Shown here: positions 27,499-37,401 of the stretch, piece by piece
Position numbering within the stretch: position 1 is the first letter of the stretch
Layout: each line of letters starts with the position of its first letter
Assembly (NCBI GenBank): GCA_000224765.2
Contig: AGAU01000240.1
Span: forward strand, 23,036 to 87,035
Length of the DNA: 64,000 nt
Reading direction: 5' to 3'
Origin: SAR324 cluster bacterium JCVI-SC AAA005
Lineage (GTDB): Bacteria; SAR324; NAC60-12
Notes under the pieces: model-generated
What the model saw: only the letters and a program-made list of their open reading frames with translations
The model's database searches: none
What the model was told of the DNA's origin: nothing
Translations under genes and position numbers: made by a program

Positions 27499-29010
27499 AT
27501 GATTTTAGTAATCATTGAGCGAAGTGTGAGAAAAATCATAGAATTTATTCTCATTGGGACCATTGTTTTTGGTGCTACTCCTACATACGCTCAGTCCAAT
27601 GAGTTGCTGCAATCAAGGATTAGACTATTTGAAGTCTGGCTTACTACCTTGATGAATGATCAAGCATTACGAGGAGTTTCTGTCAGTCTTGTTCAGAATC
27701 AAGAGCTTGTTTATGCAAAAGGTTTTGGAGTTTCAGATTTTGAAAAAAAATCTTTAGCGACCGAGTCTACAAATTATCGAATTGCTTCAATCACGAAGCT
27801 ATTTACTAGTATCGCTCTGATGCAACTAGTAGAACGTCAAAAAATCCTCTTAGATACTCCTGTAGTTGAAATTATTCCTGAGCTTAGAGCAATCAAAACA
27901 AATGGGTATGCTATTGAAGAAATCACCATCAAGTCCATCTTAACTCACACCACGGGCCTACCTACCAATCCTAATTTTCTTCTGGATAAGCGAGGCCAGA
28001 ACTCAGCGTTAGCTGTTGATGAATTTTTGAAGGGATTAGCTCAACAATCCTTGTTGTTCCCACCCAATCGAATCCATAAATACTCCAACTTGGCAATGAA
28101 TCTTGGGGGATTGGTTGTAGAGCGTATCTCAGGATTAACTTATGAGCAGTATATCCAAGAGGTCATCCTTACACCCTTGCAGATGCAGTCTACCTTGTTT
28201 CCAAAGGATTCAAAAAACACGGTGGTTGGCTACAGCCGTATCATTGGAGAGCAGCGATTGAAAAATGAATTTCCAGAAATGGCGAATGTCTTAGGATTAC
28301 CGTCTTCTGGACTCATTTCTAACGTCACAGATCTGGCCAAATTCGTTAGTTGGCATTTTCGTACACTGAGTGCGGAGGATCAAACACTCCTCTCCAGAGC
28401 AACGCTATCGGAGATGCAGAAAGTCCAGTGGGTGCCGCTGCCGATTGAACTCTATCCAGGAGTCGTCAAGGCTTTAACTTTTGTTGCAAACAGCTTTGAA
28501 CTTGGTGGAACAGGGCTTGGTTATCTTCGAGAAAAAGAGTTTGTTCTGCACAGTGGGGGCTTAATGGGATTTGCCTCAGAATTGGTGATGGACAATCAAA
28601 ACAAATTAGGAGTCGTTGCCCTGTCCAATACAGTTGACGCACCCGTTTATTTCAATCACCCACAAAGCATCTCAAGGAACTTATACGAAATGGTAGGCAG
28701 AGTTCTAGCTGATCCCAAAACATTTGATAGGCCACTCTTGTATGCTGAGTATGAAAACTTCTACTCAGATGATCACCACTGGCACTATTATGTTACAGAA
28801 ATGGGGGAAAATCTGATTTTGCTCAATCTGCGAGAGGGAATGCCGCTAGCTAGGCCAGTTGTGCTTTCCAAGGTGGGAGTTGATCATTTTGTTGATCCTA
28901 ATCATGAGGGAATCTATTCAGGTGAATTTTCCGTCTATTTTCAAAGGGACCAGAATGGTAAAGTCGACTCGATGATTGTGAAGAACAATAAGCTTTATCG
29001 TAAAGAATAA
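27499..29010 (+). CDS. Beta-lactamase-fold serine hydrolase, exported
   Basis: A 503-residue class-C beta-lactamase/penicillin-binding-protein-fold hydrolase. A signal peptide ends at ATPTYAQS. The active-site motifs are SITK (in RIASITKLFTSIALMQL), YSN (HKYSNLAMNLGGLV) and HSGG (VLHSGGLMGFAS). After residue about 400 comes a C-terminal beta-rich domain (WHYYVTEMGENLILLNL) as in many esterase-like members. ATG 27499 was preferred; a TTG at 27442 extends the leader. Family members include esterases, D-aminopeptidases and peptidoglycan enzymes; substrate unknown. Frame intact. Confidence 0.85.
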   Translation: MILVIIERSVRKIIEFILIGTIVFGATPTYAQSNELLQSRIRLFEVWLTTLMNDQALRGVSVSLVQNQELVYAKGFGVSDFEKKSLATESTNYRIASITKLFTSIALMQLVERQKILLDTPVVEIIPELRAIKTNGYAIEEITIKSILTHTTGLPTNPNFLLDKRGQNSALAVDEFLKGLAQQSLLFPPNRIHKYSNLAMNLGGLVVERISGLTYEQYIQEVILTPLQMQSTLFPKDSKNTVVGYSRIIGEQRLKNEFPEMANVLGLPSSGLISNVTDLAKFVSWHFRTLSAEDQTLLSRATLSEMQKVQWVPLPIELYPGVVKALTFVANSFELGGTGLGYLREKEFVLHSGGLMGFASELVMDNQNKLGVVALSNTVDAPVYFNHPQSISRNLYEMVGRVLADPKTFDRPLLYAEYENFYSDDHHWHYYVTEMGENLILLNLREGMPLARPVVLSKVGVDHFVDPNHEGIYSGEFSVYFQRDQNGKVDSMIVKNNKLYRKE

Positions 29011-29082
29011 GTTTTCCAGCGGCGTGTTTTTGTGCTCTATCTCCTTTGAGATTGCCAACGTTACTGCCTACTACTCAAGCTT

Positions 29083-29313
29083 ATGAACAAAAACAAAAAA
29101 ACGACGATTATCATCTTGTCATCACTGGTAGCACTGATTGGGATTGGTATTGCTACAGGCTTTATCACATTCAATCCTATCGATAAACCAAAGCCATCCT
29201 ATGCCAAGGATCAGCAGTGTTTTGAAGAGCTCAAAGCGAAATTGACTCCTGAGGAGATGATGGAAATCATGAAAAAGAAAACAATTACTCAATCTCACTG
29301 CGACTTTCTTTGA
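29083..29313 (+). CDS. Small membrane-anchored hypothetical protein
   Basis: A 76-residue protein with a lysine-rich start, one hydrophobic segment (about residues 8-28, IIILSSLVALIGIGIATGF) and a periplasmic tail with two cysteines (QQCFEELKAKL and the final CDFL). It lies 72 bp after the serine hydrolase in the same direction. No family recognised; the cysteine spacing might allow a disulfide. Confidence 0.5.
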   Translation: MNKNKKTTIIILSSLVALIGIGIATGFITFNPIDKPKPSYAKDQQCFEELKAKLTPEEMMEIMKKKTITQSHCDFL

Positions 29314-29349
29314 TCATTTCGACAGAAGAATTTGTGCATAACTTCCTAC

Positions 29350-29931
29350 TCAAATTGTAGTTCGATTCCAAGCATATTCGATCTGTCTGGCAGTATGCTC
29401 CGCTAACTCCACTCCAGCGAATTTAGATAGCAATTCCAGACTCATATCTATCCCTACGGAGATTCCCGCCGCAGTAATCAGTTGCCCTTGTTCAATCCAG
29501 CGAATACCTTCCCGAACCTGTATCCTCGGATAATTTTTCTGCAAATCAGGGATATTCTCCCAGTGCGTGGTCACTTTCAACCCATCCAGCAAACCAGCCT
29601 CCGCCAGCAAGAAGGCTCCGGTACAGACCGAGCCTGTGATCTGAGTCTCTTTAGCAGTCTTTCGGATCCAGTCAATCACTGTTTTCTCCCCCTAACTCTG
29701 CAGAATGAACTCCACCAACTACGATCAACACATCCAACTCAGGAACGTTCTGAATCGAATAATGGGGCATCACGTGAAACGCTCCCCCAGCTTCGACAGA
29801 ACGTTCCTCTTTTGCCACGAGCCAAAATTCCAAGCCAAGTTCTCCAAGCTATTAGCAACACTGAGCACCTCAAAGAGTCCTGAAAAGTCTAAGACCTCAA
29901 CCTGATCGTAAATGTAGATCCCAATATTCAT
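29350..29931 (-). pseudogene. DJ-1/PfpI (isonitrile-hydratase/AraC-type N-domain) remnant
   Basis: Reverse-strand frames join to a GATase-1-like DJ-1 family protein. The first piece from ATG 29931 is NIGIYIYDQVEVLDFSGLF and LSVANSLENLAWNF. After a shift come AGGAFHVMPHYSIQNVPEL and DVLIVVGGVHSAEL. A second shift near 29690 leads to VIDWIRKTAKETQ and SVCTGAFLLAEAGLLDG with the nucleophile Cys of the family elbow, then ITAAGISVGIDMSLELL. Two frameshifts disable it. No AraC DNA-binding half follows, so it was a stand-alone DJ-1 protein. Confidence 0.75.
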
Positions 29932-30045
29932 TGGTTTATGGAAGACAAAAGGAATGCTTCAGCACTGAGGCCAAAGTGAGAAAGAGCTAGTGAGGCCGGG
30001 GTAGAAATAACTGTGCGTGTAGACTAAATCAGATCGATCAGAATT

Positions 30046-30849
30046 TCAGGTGTGACCAATTTTTAGATCACTACCTGCCTTGTTTTCGCCACGAATTAGC
30101 CAAAGGGGTCTTTTCGCAAAATTGACCAGATAACCGGAACCAGTACCAGTATCAATCAAGTCTCGATTGAACATGCTGGTGGAGGGCATATAGCGAATGG
30201 CCAGACCTGCCCTTCGCTTGCCAGAACGATTCGGATGGGAGCCATGCACCAAGTGGACGTCGTGCATAGAAAACTGCCCTGGCGCGAGTTTTAGGCTGAC
30301 AGTATTTTCTGGATCAATCCGCCTATCACTCACACGTTGATTGAGCACAAGATCCTCTCGAGATTCCTTTTGATGTGTCAGCGATTGATAACGATGTGAT
30401 CCAGGGACTACTCGCATACAGCCGTTCTCTTTGGTCACATGATCCAACGCAACCCACACGGTACAAGTTGCCAAAGGACGGATTGGCCAATAGGCGCCAT
30501 CCTGATGCATGGGCACTTCCATGCCATCTGAGCCAGGTTTGCAGAAGAGCTGGCATCCCCAAAGAATGATGTCTGGGCCAATCAACTGTTCCACACAATC
30601 TACGATCATTGGATCTTTGGCTAACTCCATGAAAGCCTCATCACCGTGCACTCCCTCCTGGTTCAAGCCATTAATGTGCACACTGACCAGTTTCTCCGGC
30701 CTCACCTCCGGATTAGCCATCAACACACGATCAACGGCAGCCATCAACTCCGTCAACCGAGATTTCGGCAAATAACTGTCTGGGATTAAGTAGCCCTCTT
30801 CTCGGTATTGTTGAATCGCTTTAGCAGAGAGCGGAGTGTTGGTTGTCAT
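30046..30849 (-). CDS. Phytanoyl-CoA dioxygenase family protein (second PhyH)
   Basis: A 267-residue Fe(II)/2-oxoglutarate oxygenase. The iron ligands HxD (VPMHQDGAYWPI) and distal His (DVHLVHGSHPNRSGKRR), with Arg for 2-oxoglutarate, are intact. GCMRVVPGSHRYQSL is the usual PhyH core. ATG 30849 follows AAAAGG; the longer frame from 30909 only reads through the tail of the broken SDR gene. It would be the last gene of a leftward unit thioredoxin-fold protein, SDR, PhyH. Substrate unknown; PhyH enzymes hydroxylate lipids, amino acids or natural products. Confidence 0.85.
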   Translation of the reverse strand: MTTNTPLSAKAIQQYREEGYLIPDSYLPKSRLTELMAAVDRVLMANPEVRPEKLVSVHINGLNQEGVHGDEAFMELAKDPMIVDCVEQLIGPDIILWGCQLFCKPGSDGMEVPMHQDGAYWPIRPLATCTVWVALDHVTKENGCMRVVPGSHRYQSLTHQKESREDLVLNQRVSDRRIDPENTVSLKLAPGQFSMHDVHLVHGSHPNRSGKRRAGLAIRYMPSTSMFNRDLIDTGTGSGYLVNFAKRPLWLIRGENKAGSDLKIGHT

Positions 30850-30865
30850 CGATACCTTTTTGGAG

Positions 30866-31461
30866 TCAAGTAATTGAACAGCTTCTCTGGGCAATCCAGC
30901 CACCACCAACAGGAAGGGTGTGGCCCGTGATCATAGCCGCCGCGTCACTGGCCAGAAAGCGAAGCTGGCCTGATAAGCAAGATTGGGATATACCCCACCC
31001 CCAATCAAGCCCATGATCGAAGCAACATTGACAATGCTTCCCTTGCTTTGCTCAAGCATCATCTTAGCGGCTTCTCGTGAGCAAAGAAAGGTTCCTATCA
31101 GGTTGATGTTGAGCACCTCTTGCCAAAGCTCTAAGGGCAACTCAGTTGCTTCCATCCGGGCTCCTGTTCCGGCTGAATTGACCAGAACCTCACAAGAGCC
31201 CAGCGTTACTACTTTCCTCATGACCTCAACAACTGAATCTTCCCTGGTCACATCCAGAAACATGATTTCGAGGGAGATGCCCTGATCCTTAAGCTGAGAT
31301 TGAGCCTCCTGCAATGAGACTTCGTTTCGATCCCCAATTACTACCTGGGCTCCTGCTTGAGCGAAAACCTTGGCGGTCTCCAGCCCAATGCCGCTGGCCC
31401 CTCCTGTGATCAGTGCCGTTTTCCCAGTTAGAGAAAGGCGTTCGTTTGGCTTGGTTGTCAT
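30866..31461 (-). pseudogene. Short-chain dehydrogenase with internal deletion
   Basis: ATG 31461 starts a classical SDR: ALITGGASGIGLETAKVF (NAD-binding), FLDVTRED, LVNSAGTG, INLIGTFLCSREAAKMML and IVNVASIMGLIGGG with the catalytic Ser. At YPNLAYQAS the Tyr is kept, but the sequence jumps to FAFWPVTRRL and stops. In a neighbouring frame the C-terminus appears as FLASDAAAMITGHTLPVGGGW up to TGA 30866. The YxxxK lysine and about 70-80 residues are missing, so a deletion with frameshift has removed the active site and substrate loop. Confidence 0.82.
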
Positions 31462-31494
31462 ATGTCACTCCCTAGCAGATCAGAAGACACTCGT

Positions 31495-32076
31495 TCACAC
31501 CAAATCACAGGCGTCTGCAGGCATCCAGTGCGCATCCTGATCCAACCACTTGACGTTGCAACCGATCGGATTGGTCAATGGGACTCTCACTGCTTGTCCA
31601 GTCGTAACTTCCTCAAGTGCCTTTTCCAGGTTATTTACCTGCATTTTTGAAGTATCCCGAGGTTGATCTATGCCACGACCACAGTACACTAGCTTGCGAT
31701 CAGTACAAAAGACATAGAAGTGAGGAGTTCTTAGTGCCCCGTAGGCTTGCGCAACTTCCTGTGAAGTATCCCTCGCATAGACCCAAGGAAAATCATGCTC
31801 CTCCATTCGCGAGATCATTTCGTCGAAATTATCAGTGGGATTGGTCTTTTCACTGTTAGAATTGATTCCGATAAAAGCCACCCCTTTATCCCGAAATTTT
31901 TCAGCAGTGGCCCGTGTGATTTCATCAGATCCGACTACGAAAGGACAGTGATTGCAGGTAAAGAAAATAACCAGCGTGGAGGCAGATTTAAAGTCAGATA
32001 GGCTATAGTTTTTACCATTTGTTGCCACGATAGAAAAATCGGGAGCCATCGCTCCCAGTTCAAGGGTAAAGGACAT
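31495..32076 (-). CDS. AhpC/TSA-like thioredoxin-fold protein
   Basis: A 193-residue cytoplasmic redox protein of the thioredoxin-fold AhpC/TSA-like group. [23 protein letters not shown] opens the fold. The redox motif is in [15 protein letters not shown], where CNHC takes the CxxC position. [20 protein letters not shown] and [22 protein letters not shown] complete it. It is like the thioredoxin-family proteins found near oxidoreductases in many proteobacteria. It lies first in a leftward group with the broken SDR and PhyH. Frame intact. Confidence 0.82.
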   Translation of the reverse strand: MSFTLELGAMAPDFSIVATNGKNYSLSDFKSASTLVIFFTCNHCPFVVGSDEITRATAEKFRDKGVAFIGINSNSEKTNPTDNFDEMISRMEEHDFPWVYARDTSQEVAQAYGALRTPHFYVFCTDRKLVYCGRGIDQPRDTSKMQVNNLEKALEEVTTGQAVRVPLTNPIGCNVKWLDQDAHWMPADACDLV

Positions 32077-32118
32077 CGTCTCTAGTAAAAAATTAAGGTT
32101 TATTAACTTTAAAATGTC

Positions 32119-33438
32119 TTAGAACTGAGCCCGAAATAGGAAGCTGGTTCCTTTTGCCTTATCTTCTTCTGCAACCAAGTAATTAAAGGTCAACGAAGAA
32201 GATAGAAAAACCCAGCCACTGAGGGTGAAGCCCATTTCATAGTATTGCATGATGTAGAGTTCTGTCCCGTAATAGCGGGTGTCCAGTAAGTACGGATCAA
32301 AAGTGGCTCCGTCTCTGATAAAGCCAGTAGGGAACTGGAAGATCAGCCCATTCCGCAGAACTGTGCTCTCAATTCTGGCATCAAAGGTGGTTCCTCCAAC
32401 CGAAAGTGGTATCGAGCGATATTGTCCTGCTAGGTTTCCGATTCGGATCGCGCCCCAGGAAGCGGTCCAATCGTAGATGCTTAGCAGGGACTAGCTAGCT
32501 AGCGCTCCCCCTGATCCCAAACTTTCGGATGCAGCCATCCCGTAATTGAGATTTGGTGAGATCTGCCAATTGGGGGTCAGGTTTTGGCGGTAATTTAATC
32601 CCAAGCCGAAGGCAATGCCTGTATTTCCATCAACATCTAGTTGTGAGATAGGTACTCGCAAGGTCAGGCTTGATTTACTCTCTCCTTCAAAATTCCAACT
32701 GTAGGAAAAGGGGATGGTCGTTGTGTTAACCTTGGAGTCGCCTTGATCGTAAGAACTAAAACCAAGACCAATGCTGATTTTGTTCTCACGTTCGCTTGTT
32801 TCGGTGCTGCTCTCTTTGTTCTCTTCACTGCTAACCACCTCTGGTGAAACTGAAGATCCAGAAGAATCGAATTCATCAACGGCTATTCCTTCAGTATCTG
32901 ACATCGACACGGACTCAACACCGGTATCTCCAACTTGCAAGGCTTTACCAAAGGGCAGATCTACTAGAGCTGCCGAGAAATCTAGGCGCACTAGGTTGTC
33001 CATCAAGCTGCTGGGATTTCCTGCCACGGGGTCATTTGGTGTGTACTGCACCATGAGTGCGAGTAGGTCGTTGACCAAATCTGATTCTTGGACCAGGGCA
33101 TCCGTCAGTTGAGTCCAACTTCCTTGCCGCGATGCTCCTTCGTAAGACCAGTTTTTATTCAGAGAGGGCATGTTGAAGGTGACTTTGTTGCTCCCTGCTT
33201 GATAGACTGCTTTTAAATTAATACCACGATAATTTAAAGAGAATTCAATCAAATCAGTATCCCAGTCGCTGACACTAAATTGCTGCTTTATTGTATTGAA
33301 ATCGGGTAACTCATCGACGGAACTATAGCTTCGAGTTTGGCCGTTCACGGTTAGTTGAAACAGATCTGCTGCCGTTACTGATCCGGAATACAACAATAAT
33401 AGGAAGATAGCAGAGCATAGCTTGAGGGGTAGGGGCAT
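32119..33438 (-). pseudogene. Exported outer-membrane-type protein with one in-frame TAG
   Basis: ATG 33438 (AGAGAG upstream) opens a signal peptide ending VTAADLF. The mature part starts with a globular domain (VNGQTRSYSSVDELPDF, IEFSLNYRGINLKAVY), a Ser/Glu-rich linker around residues 190-220, and then a beta-barrel-like region (ISIGLGFSSYDQGDS, SSLTLRVPISQLDVD, GLGLNYRQNLTPNW). A TAG at 32491-32493 stops it within a CTAG triplet repeat. The same frame then runs open to TAA 32119, adding IYDWTASWGAIRIGN and a C-terminal Phe (LFRAQF), as expected for an outer-membrane beta-signal. Total about 439 codons. Family not recognised. Confidence 0.65.
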
Positions 33439-33611
33439 ACGATCTCTCTTGATTGCGGGTAAATGAATGAAATCCCAGGAGCAGATTTTCAGAGTTATAA
33501 ATCCCGATACTCATCACAGCATGACTCATTAAGCGAAACCTGCTGATACACTCTTTATAATCAGAGTCCAAGTCATTTGGTTTAATTGTCAAAAAAACAA
33601 GCCTCTTCGGG

Positions 33612-34181
33612 TTACTGAGATAACAATTGCGTGGAATTTTTTGCTGAGGGAGCAAAGCGAATTATGAGCAATGTGTCTGAGTTTGAATACACAAAGCCAA
33701 TATTCGTCAGGCACCCGATAACCACCCCAAATTTGTTGGTACTTTCTCCATAAAACACACTTTTTTTAGGTCGAAATTCCAGATCTTCCAGGGACTCTGT
33801 TTTTTCAAAATTATACCTCTCCTTTATTCTAGTCACCAATTCCTCTTTCGCTTGAAGACACTGACGCTGCTGAAAAGAATGGTTCAAGCCAATGATCTCG
33901 GAGATCCTCTTAGTTTTTCTATCCAGTTTTAGCGCATATCTTTCAATCAACGAGTTGGGTCGCGGGATCACAGTTGGTTCAACAATCATAAGTTCCTCTT
34001 CCTCCGACTTGATCTCATAGCCTTGAACTTTTGCCCCAAAATGAAAGCCAAATGCACCAATCAGTTCAGTCTTTTTCTCAAAATTTTGATGGTGTAGACC
34101 GCAAATACCAAGTAGGGTCATAAAAATAAAGTAAAATATCTGATCAATTGACTTCGATATTTTGATTTTTTTGAAAAACAT
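33612..34181 (-). CDS. Hypothetical protein with N-terminal hydrophobic segment
   Basis: A 189-residue protein beginning with a lysine-rich stretch and one hydrophobic segment (about residues 13-29) ending near GICGLHH, perhaps a lipoprotein-like or uncleaved leader. The body is charged, with LNHSFQQRQCLQAKEELV and a strand-rich C-terminus (KFGVVIGCLTNIGFVYSN). No family recognised. No ribosome-binding site stands out before ATG 34181. It reads away from the lipoprotein pseudogene at 34255. Confidence 0.5.
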   Translation of the reverse strand: MFFKKIKISKSIDQIFYFIFMTLLGICGLHHQNFEKKTELIGAFGFHFGAKVQGYEIKSEEEELMIVEPTVIPRPNSLIERYALKLDRKTKRISEIIGLNHSFQQRQCLQAKEELVTRIKERYNFEKTESLEDLEFRPKKSVFYGESTNKFGVVIGCLTNIGFVYSNSDTLLIIRFAPSAKNSTQLLSQ

Positions 34182-34254
34182 TAAAAACTTTATTGTTTAT
34201 TGATTTTTTTAACATGATTTCTTCAATTAAAAATAACCCCCAAGTAATTACACC

Positions 34255-35506
34255 ATGCAACAAATCTATCTGTTTAAAAAATTATTCAACCACAGCATAC
34301 CGCTACTGTTGATGTTGCTGTCTGGTTGCTTCTCTGGGAAGAGTTCTTCTTGTGAAAATACAGGAGTAGGCAACAATGCTGATAGATCTAATAAACGAGA
34401 AATTCTTTAGACAAATACCACAATTGGGAGCGGTGAAGAGTCGCATGGGCATTTTCTACTACAGTGCTCCGATAGCGGTTTCCTTCAAATTGGTAAGACC
34501 GGAAGTTTACCAATCAATGCACGAATTTTTGTTGTCAAAGTAGCGCCAGATGGTGCAACACAATGGGAAAAAGAATACCTATCTGCTGGTCATAATCTAG
34601 GAAATGGCACTATTGAAGTGGATGATGGATACATTGTTTTTGGTGCAATGAATGGGGATAGTCTACTGATTAAATTGAGCAAAAAAACTGGTGATATCTT
34701 GTTCAGTAAATCGTATAACTTTGGGGGTTTCGATGCGATAGAAAGCATGATTCTACTGGAATCAAATTTGATTCCTGTTGGGTATATTGGCGCTCAGGAT
34801 TCAGATACTACTTTTTACACAGAAGGAGAGGGTTATTTGATGACAATTTGATTTGCTTGGCAACCACATTTCAAATTCAAGTCTAAATTCTTACACATCC
34901 CATGCTTATCGAATATTCTCTTTTGAAGGCGATTTGATCATTGGAGTGCTAGCCCAGGACGCTCTAGATTACTCTTTGCTGAAAATGACTGGAACTGGTG
35001 AGGTAGCATGGTACAAAAATTATGGCGGAAGTAGTTCAGATCATTTGTTTGCGATGGATTTAGGCCTTGATGGTAGCATATTCTTATCAGGTCATACCAC
35101 TTCTGACAGAGCTAATTGGGATACTTACACTCTGAAATTGGATCAACTTGGGAATGCGATTTGGGAGAGCAAAGTAGGTAATCCTAGAGGTTTTGATCCC
35201 CGATACATTCACGATGAGGCTTAGGGGATAAAGGCCACATTAGCTGGAGGGGCACTTGTTGTAGCCGGTACTGGCAATGAATATGAAAACTACTCAAAAT
35301 GTATAGATCTAGATTGCTCTGACCAATGGCATGCCTATCGGATTCGTTTTAAGGGAGATGGAACTCTCCTTTGGGAAGCAACGTATCCAAATCCAGGAGA
35401 TGGAGATTGGGCCGGTGAAGATGTTGTGCTTACAAAAGATGGTGGGGCTTTGATGGCGGTGGATAATGGGCAATTTGCCTTTGTGCAACTCTCGTCGGTT
35501 GATTGA
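34255..35506 (+). pseudogene. Lipoprotein of the beta-propeller/delta-60-repeat kind, broken
   Basis: ATG 34255 starts a lipoprotein signal (LLLMLLSGC-FSGKSS). Repeated blocks of strands follow, each of the form D-x-G-(F/Y)-(I/L)-(V/L)-x-G with W at block ends: DDGYIVFGAMNGDSLLIKL, DGSIFLSGHTTSDRANWDT, KDGGALMAVDNGQFAF. Lesions are a TAG at 34408, a one-base shift near 34849 (YLMTI stop against FDLLGNHIS) and a TAG at 35222. Original size was about 415 codons. It resembles secreted WD/PQQ-like or delta-60-repeat proteins; function unknown. Confidence 0.65.
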
Positions 35507-35772
35507 GCTAGTCATGACCTGGCCCCCTCTAAGCATAGAGAACCAAATTATCTCAGTGTTTCTCTTTGCAAACTTTGACTCATAGCTCTGGGTTAGACTC
35601 AACCTTTGAGAGAAAGGGAAGCAGTTAGTGAAGGATTGCACCAGAACAACAAAAGTTTTTAGGTTTTCTAGGATATTCTAAATCAATTGAAAAGAAGATT
35701 CAGATATGTGCTTTCCAAAATTTCTTTTAGGGTTTTTACAGGAATCTTCAAAACCAAAATTAAAAGATTAAG

Positions 35773-36315
35773 ATGATAAAAGTAAGTGGAACAAAGAGAG
35801 TCATAGTAATCATTGGGTTTTATTTAGTAGTATTTTTGAATCACTTACATGCTTGCCATGAATCCCATTTTAATGGAGGAGAACTGTTAGTGGGTACATC
35901 TTTCTTTGGAGGGCATACTGGTGATAACAAGATTGGAAGAGCTGCTTCGGTGAGAGAAAATTTCCAGAAGCTGGCTGGAAACATTATTGAATCAATTACA
36001 ATCACTTCTTATTACGTAAGTGATACTTTTGCAACAACTACAAACTGCAATTGGCGAACAGCGGGCATACTGAAGTTCTTCCATGAAAGTCATCAGTTTA
36101 TTGCGGAAGATAGTGCTGTGGGTTCAGGTGAATACCTGCAAGCCTTGGCTTCACTGACTGGATGCAATTCAAAGCAATACAGCAATTTTCAGAAAGTTAT
36201 GCACAGGGAATATGGAAATATATTTACGGATAACGACCACAATCGTTCTGTAAAAATTTTTTTTAATGTGATCAACACAAATGTAAATTTGTTAGAATGT
36301 AGAAGCAATTCTTAG
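35773..36315 (+). CDS. DUF3015-family exported protein
   Basis: A 180-residue exported protein of the DUF3015 type. After a leader ending HLHACHESHF come ESITITSYYVSDTFATTTNCNW, where family members have a TSGT-x-C strand, then FFHESHQFIAEDSAVGSGEYLQ and ALASLTGCNSKQYSNFQKVM with REYGNIF, the family's helical end. Cysteines at the usual places suggest disulfides. Two further members lie at 53278 and 53729. Function of the family is unknown. Confidence 0.65.
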   Translation: MIKVSGTKRVIVIIGFYLVVFLNHLHACHESHFNGGELLVGTSFFGGHTGDNKIGRAASVRENFQKLAGNIIESITITSYYVSDTFATTTNCNWRTAGILKFFHESHQFIAEDSAVGSGEYLQALASLTGCNSKQYSNFQKVMHREYGNIFTDNDHNRSVKIFFNVINTNVNLLECRSNS

Positions 36316-37401
36316 CTAGGTAACTAGCTCCCATATCTCAAAAAATTTAATATTTTAACACTACTTTAATTGAATTAATTTGTATTTTGAAAATGCGTAA
36401 TTAAGCAACTGTAGTTTAAGCAGTCAAGAAGGCTCTTTTCAAAAAAGATTATAGCGTTTTCCTTCAAGATTCTAAACTATCAGTTGGAGAGTATTAACCA
36501 GGAATTAGATTTTATCTTCACTGAGCTTAAATTTGTGCTTGCTCTAGCTATTGTTGTAGGAAGATCTTTTTCAGCTAGTACCTAAGATTTCCAGGTACAT
36601 GTTTGGTATGCAAATAGTGGATTCTGATATCCCAAACAATTTGTTGATACAATATCTTTTTATTGAGTCTTGAGACGCTAATACTGTCATTAGTAATTCA
36701 GTGAAGATATTAGTTCATGCAGCGAGGAACCCGCCCCTTGACTCAATTTCCATTCTACATTTTTCTTTTGAGAGAGGTTTGATCCCATTCCTTTCAATAT
36801 ATTCAGGTCCAACATTTGATGCCACTTGCCAACATCCATCACCATCATCTTTCAAAAGTACGGCACCTTTCTGCGGACTGGGATATGTCTTTTGGGTTGC
36901 ATCACAAAAATTTACAATTGATTGCATATACATTCGATAACTCTTATTTAAATGTTAGTAACTTGGTTTCTATTTACTGTAGTAACAACAGTATTTTAGA
37001 GGTCTGCCAAGAAAAACAGAACAAATAATTTATATCCTTTGTAAGTAGATACTTGAACGACATATTCATAAAACTTTTAGATTAAATCAGCAGGCCATTT
37101 GCAGAAGTACCTAAAAATAAATTACAGCTAATTGTTTGGGAAACCAATTTTTTATCCTACCTCCAAAACAGATGAAAACCAAACTTGTGAGAATTTTCAC
37201 GATTAATGCTGACGTACAATTTGCTGGCCTACTCAATCTTATTATGGAGCTTTGTCTTCTTAAAATGGTTAATTTGGGTCAGTGGGGCTAAAACCAAAAG
37301 TAGTTTTTGAAGAAACCGCTGGATGTGTCCTGATTATAAAGGCAACAGACAAGGGATTCTTCCAAACTTGGAAAGCTTAGAAGAACAGATGTGTTATTTA
37401 C
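36316..37401. other. 1.1-kb stretch without a supported gene
   Basis: The largest non-coding gap of the window. A 72-codon reverse frame at 36715-36933 (MYMQSIVNFCDATQKTYPSP) starts with ATG and has mixed composition, but lacks a ribosome-binding site and a recognisable family. The plus-strand frames over the same bases are its shadows. The rest is AT-rich with stops in all frames. I saw no hairpin with a U-run, no RNA gene and no long repeat. Confidence 0.35.

Noticed and set aside
20132..35506. Alternative genetic code with TAG as sense
   Set aside because: Apparently intact genes (gamma-carbonic anhydrase-like 23608-23610, island gene 17508-17510) end in TAG, and neighbouring broken genes also contain TAA, TGA and frameshifts.
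36715..36933. 72-codon reverse frame in the 1.1-kb gap
   Set aside because: No ribosome-binding site or family; composition alone does not support a gene.
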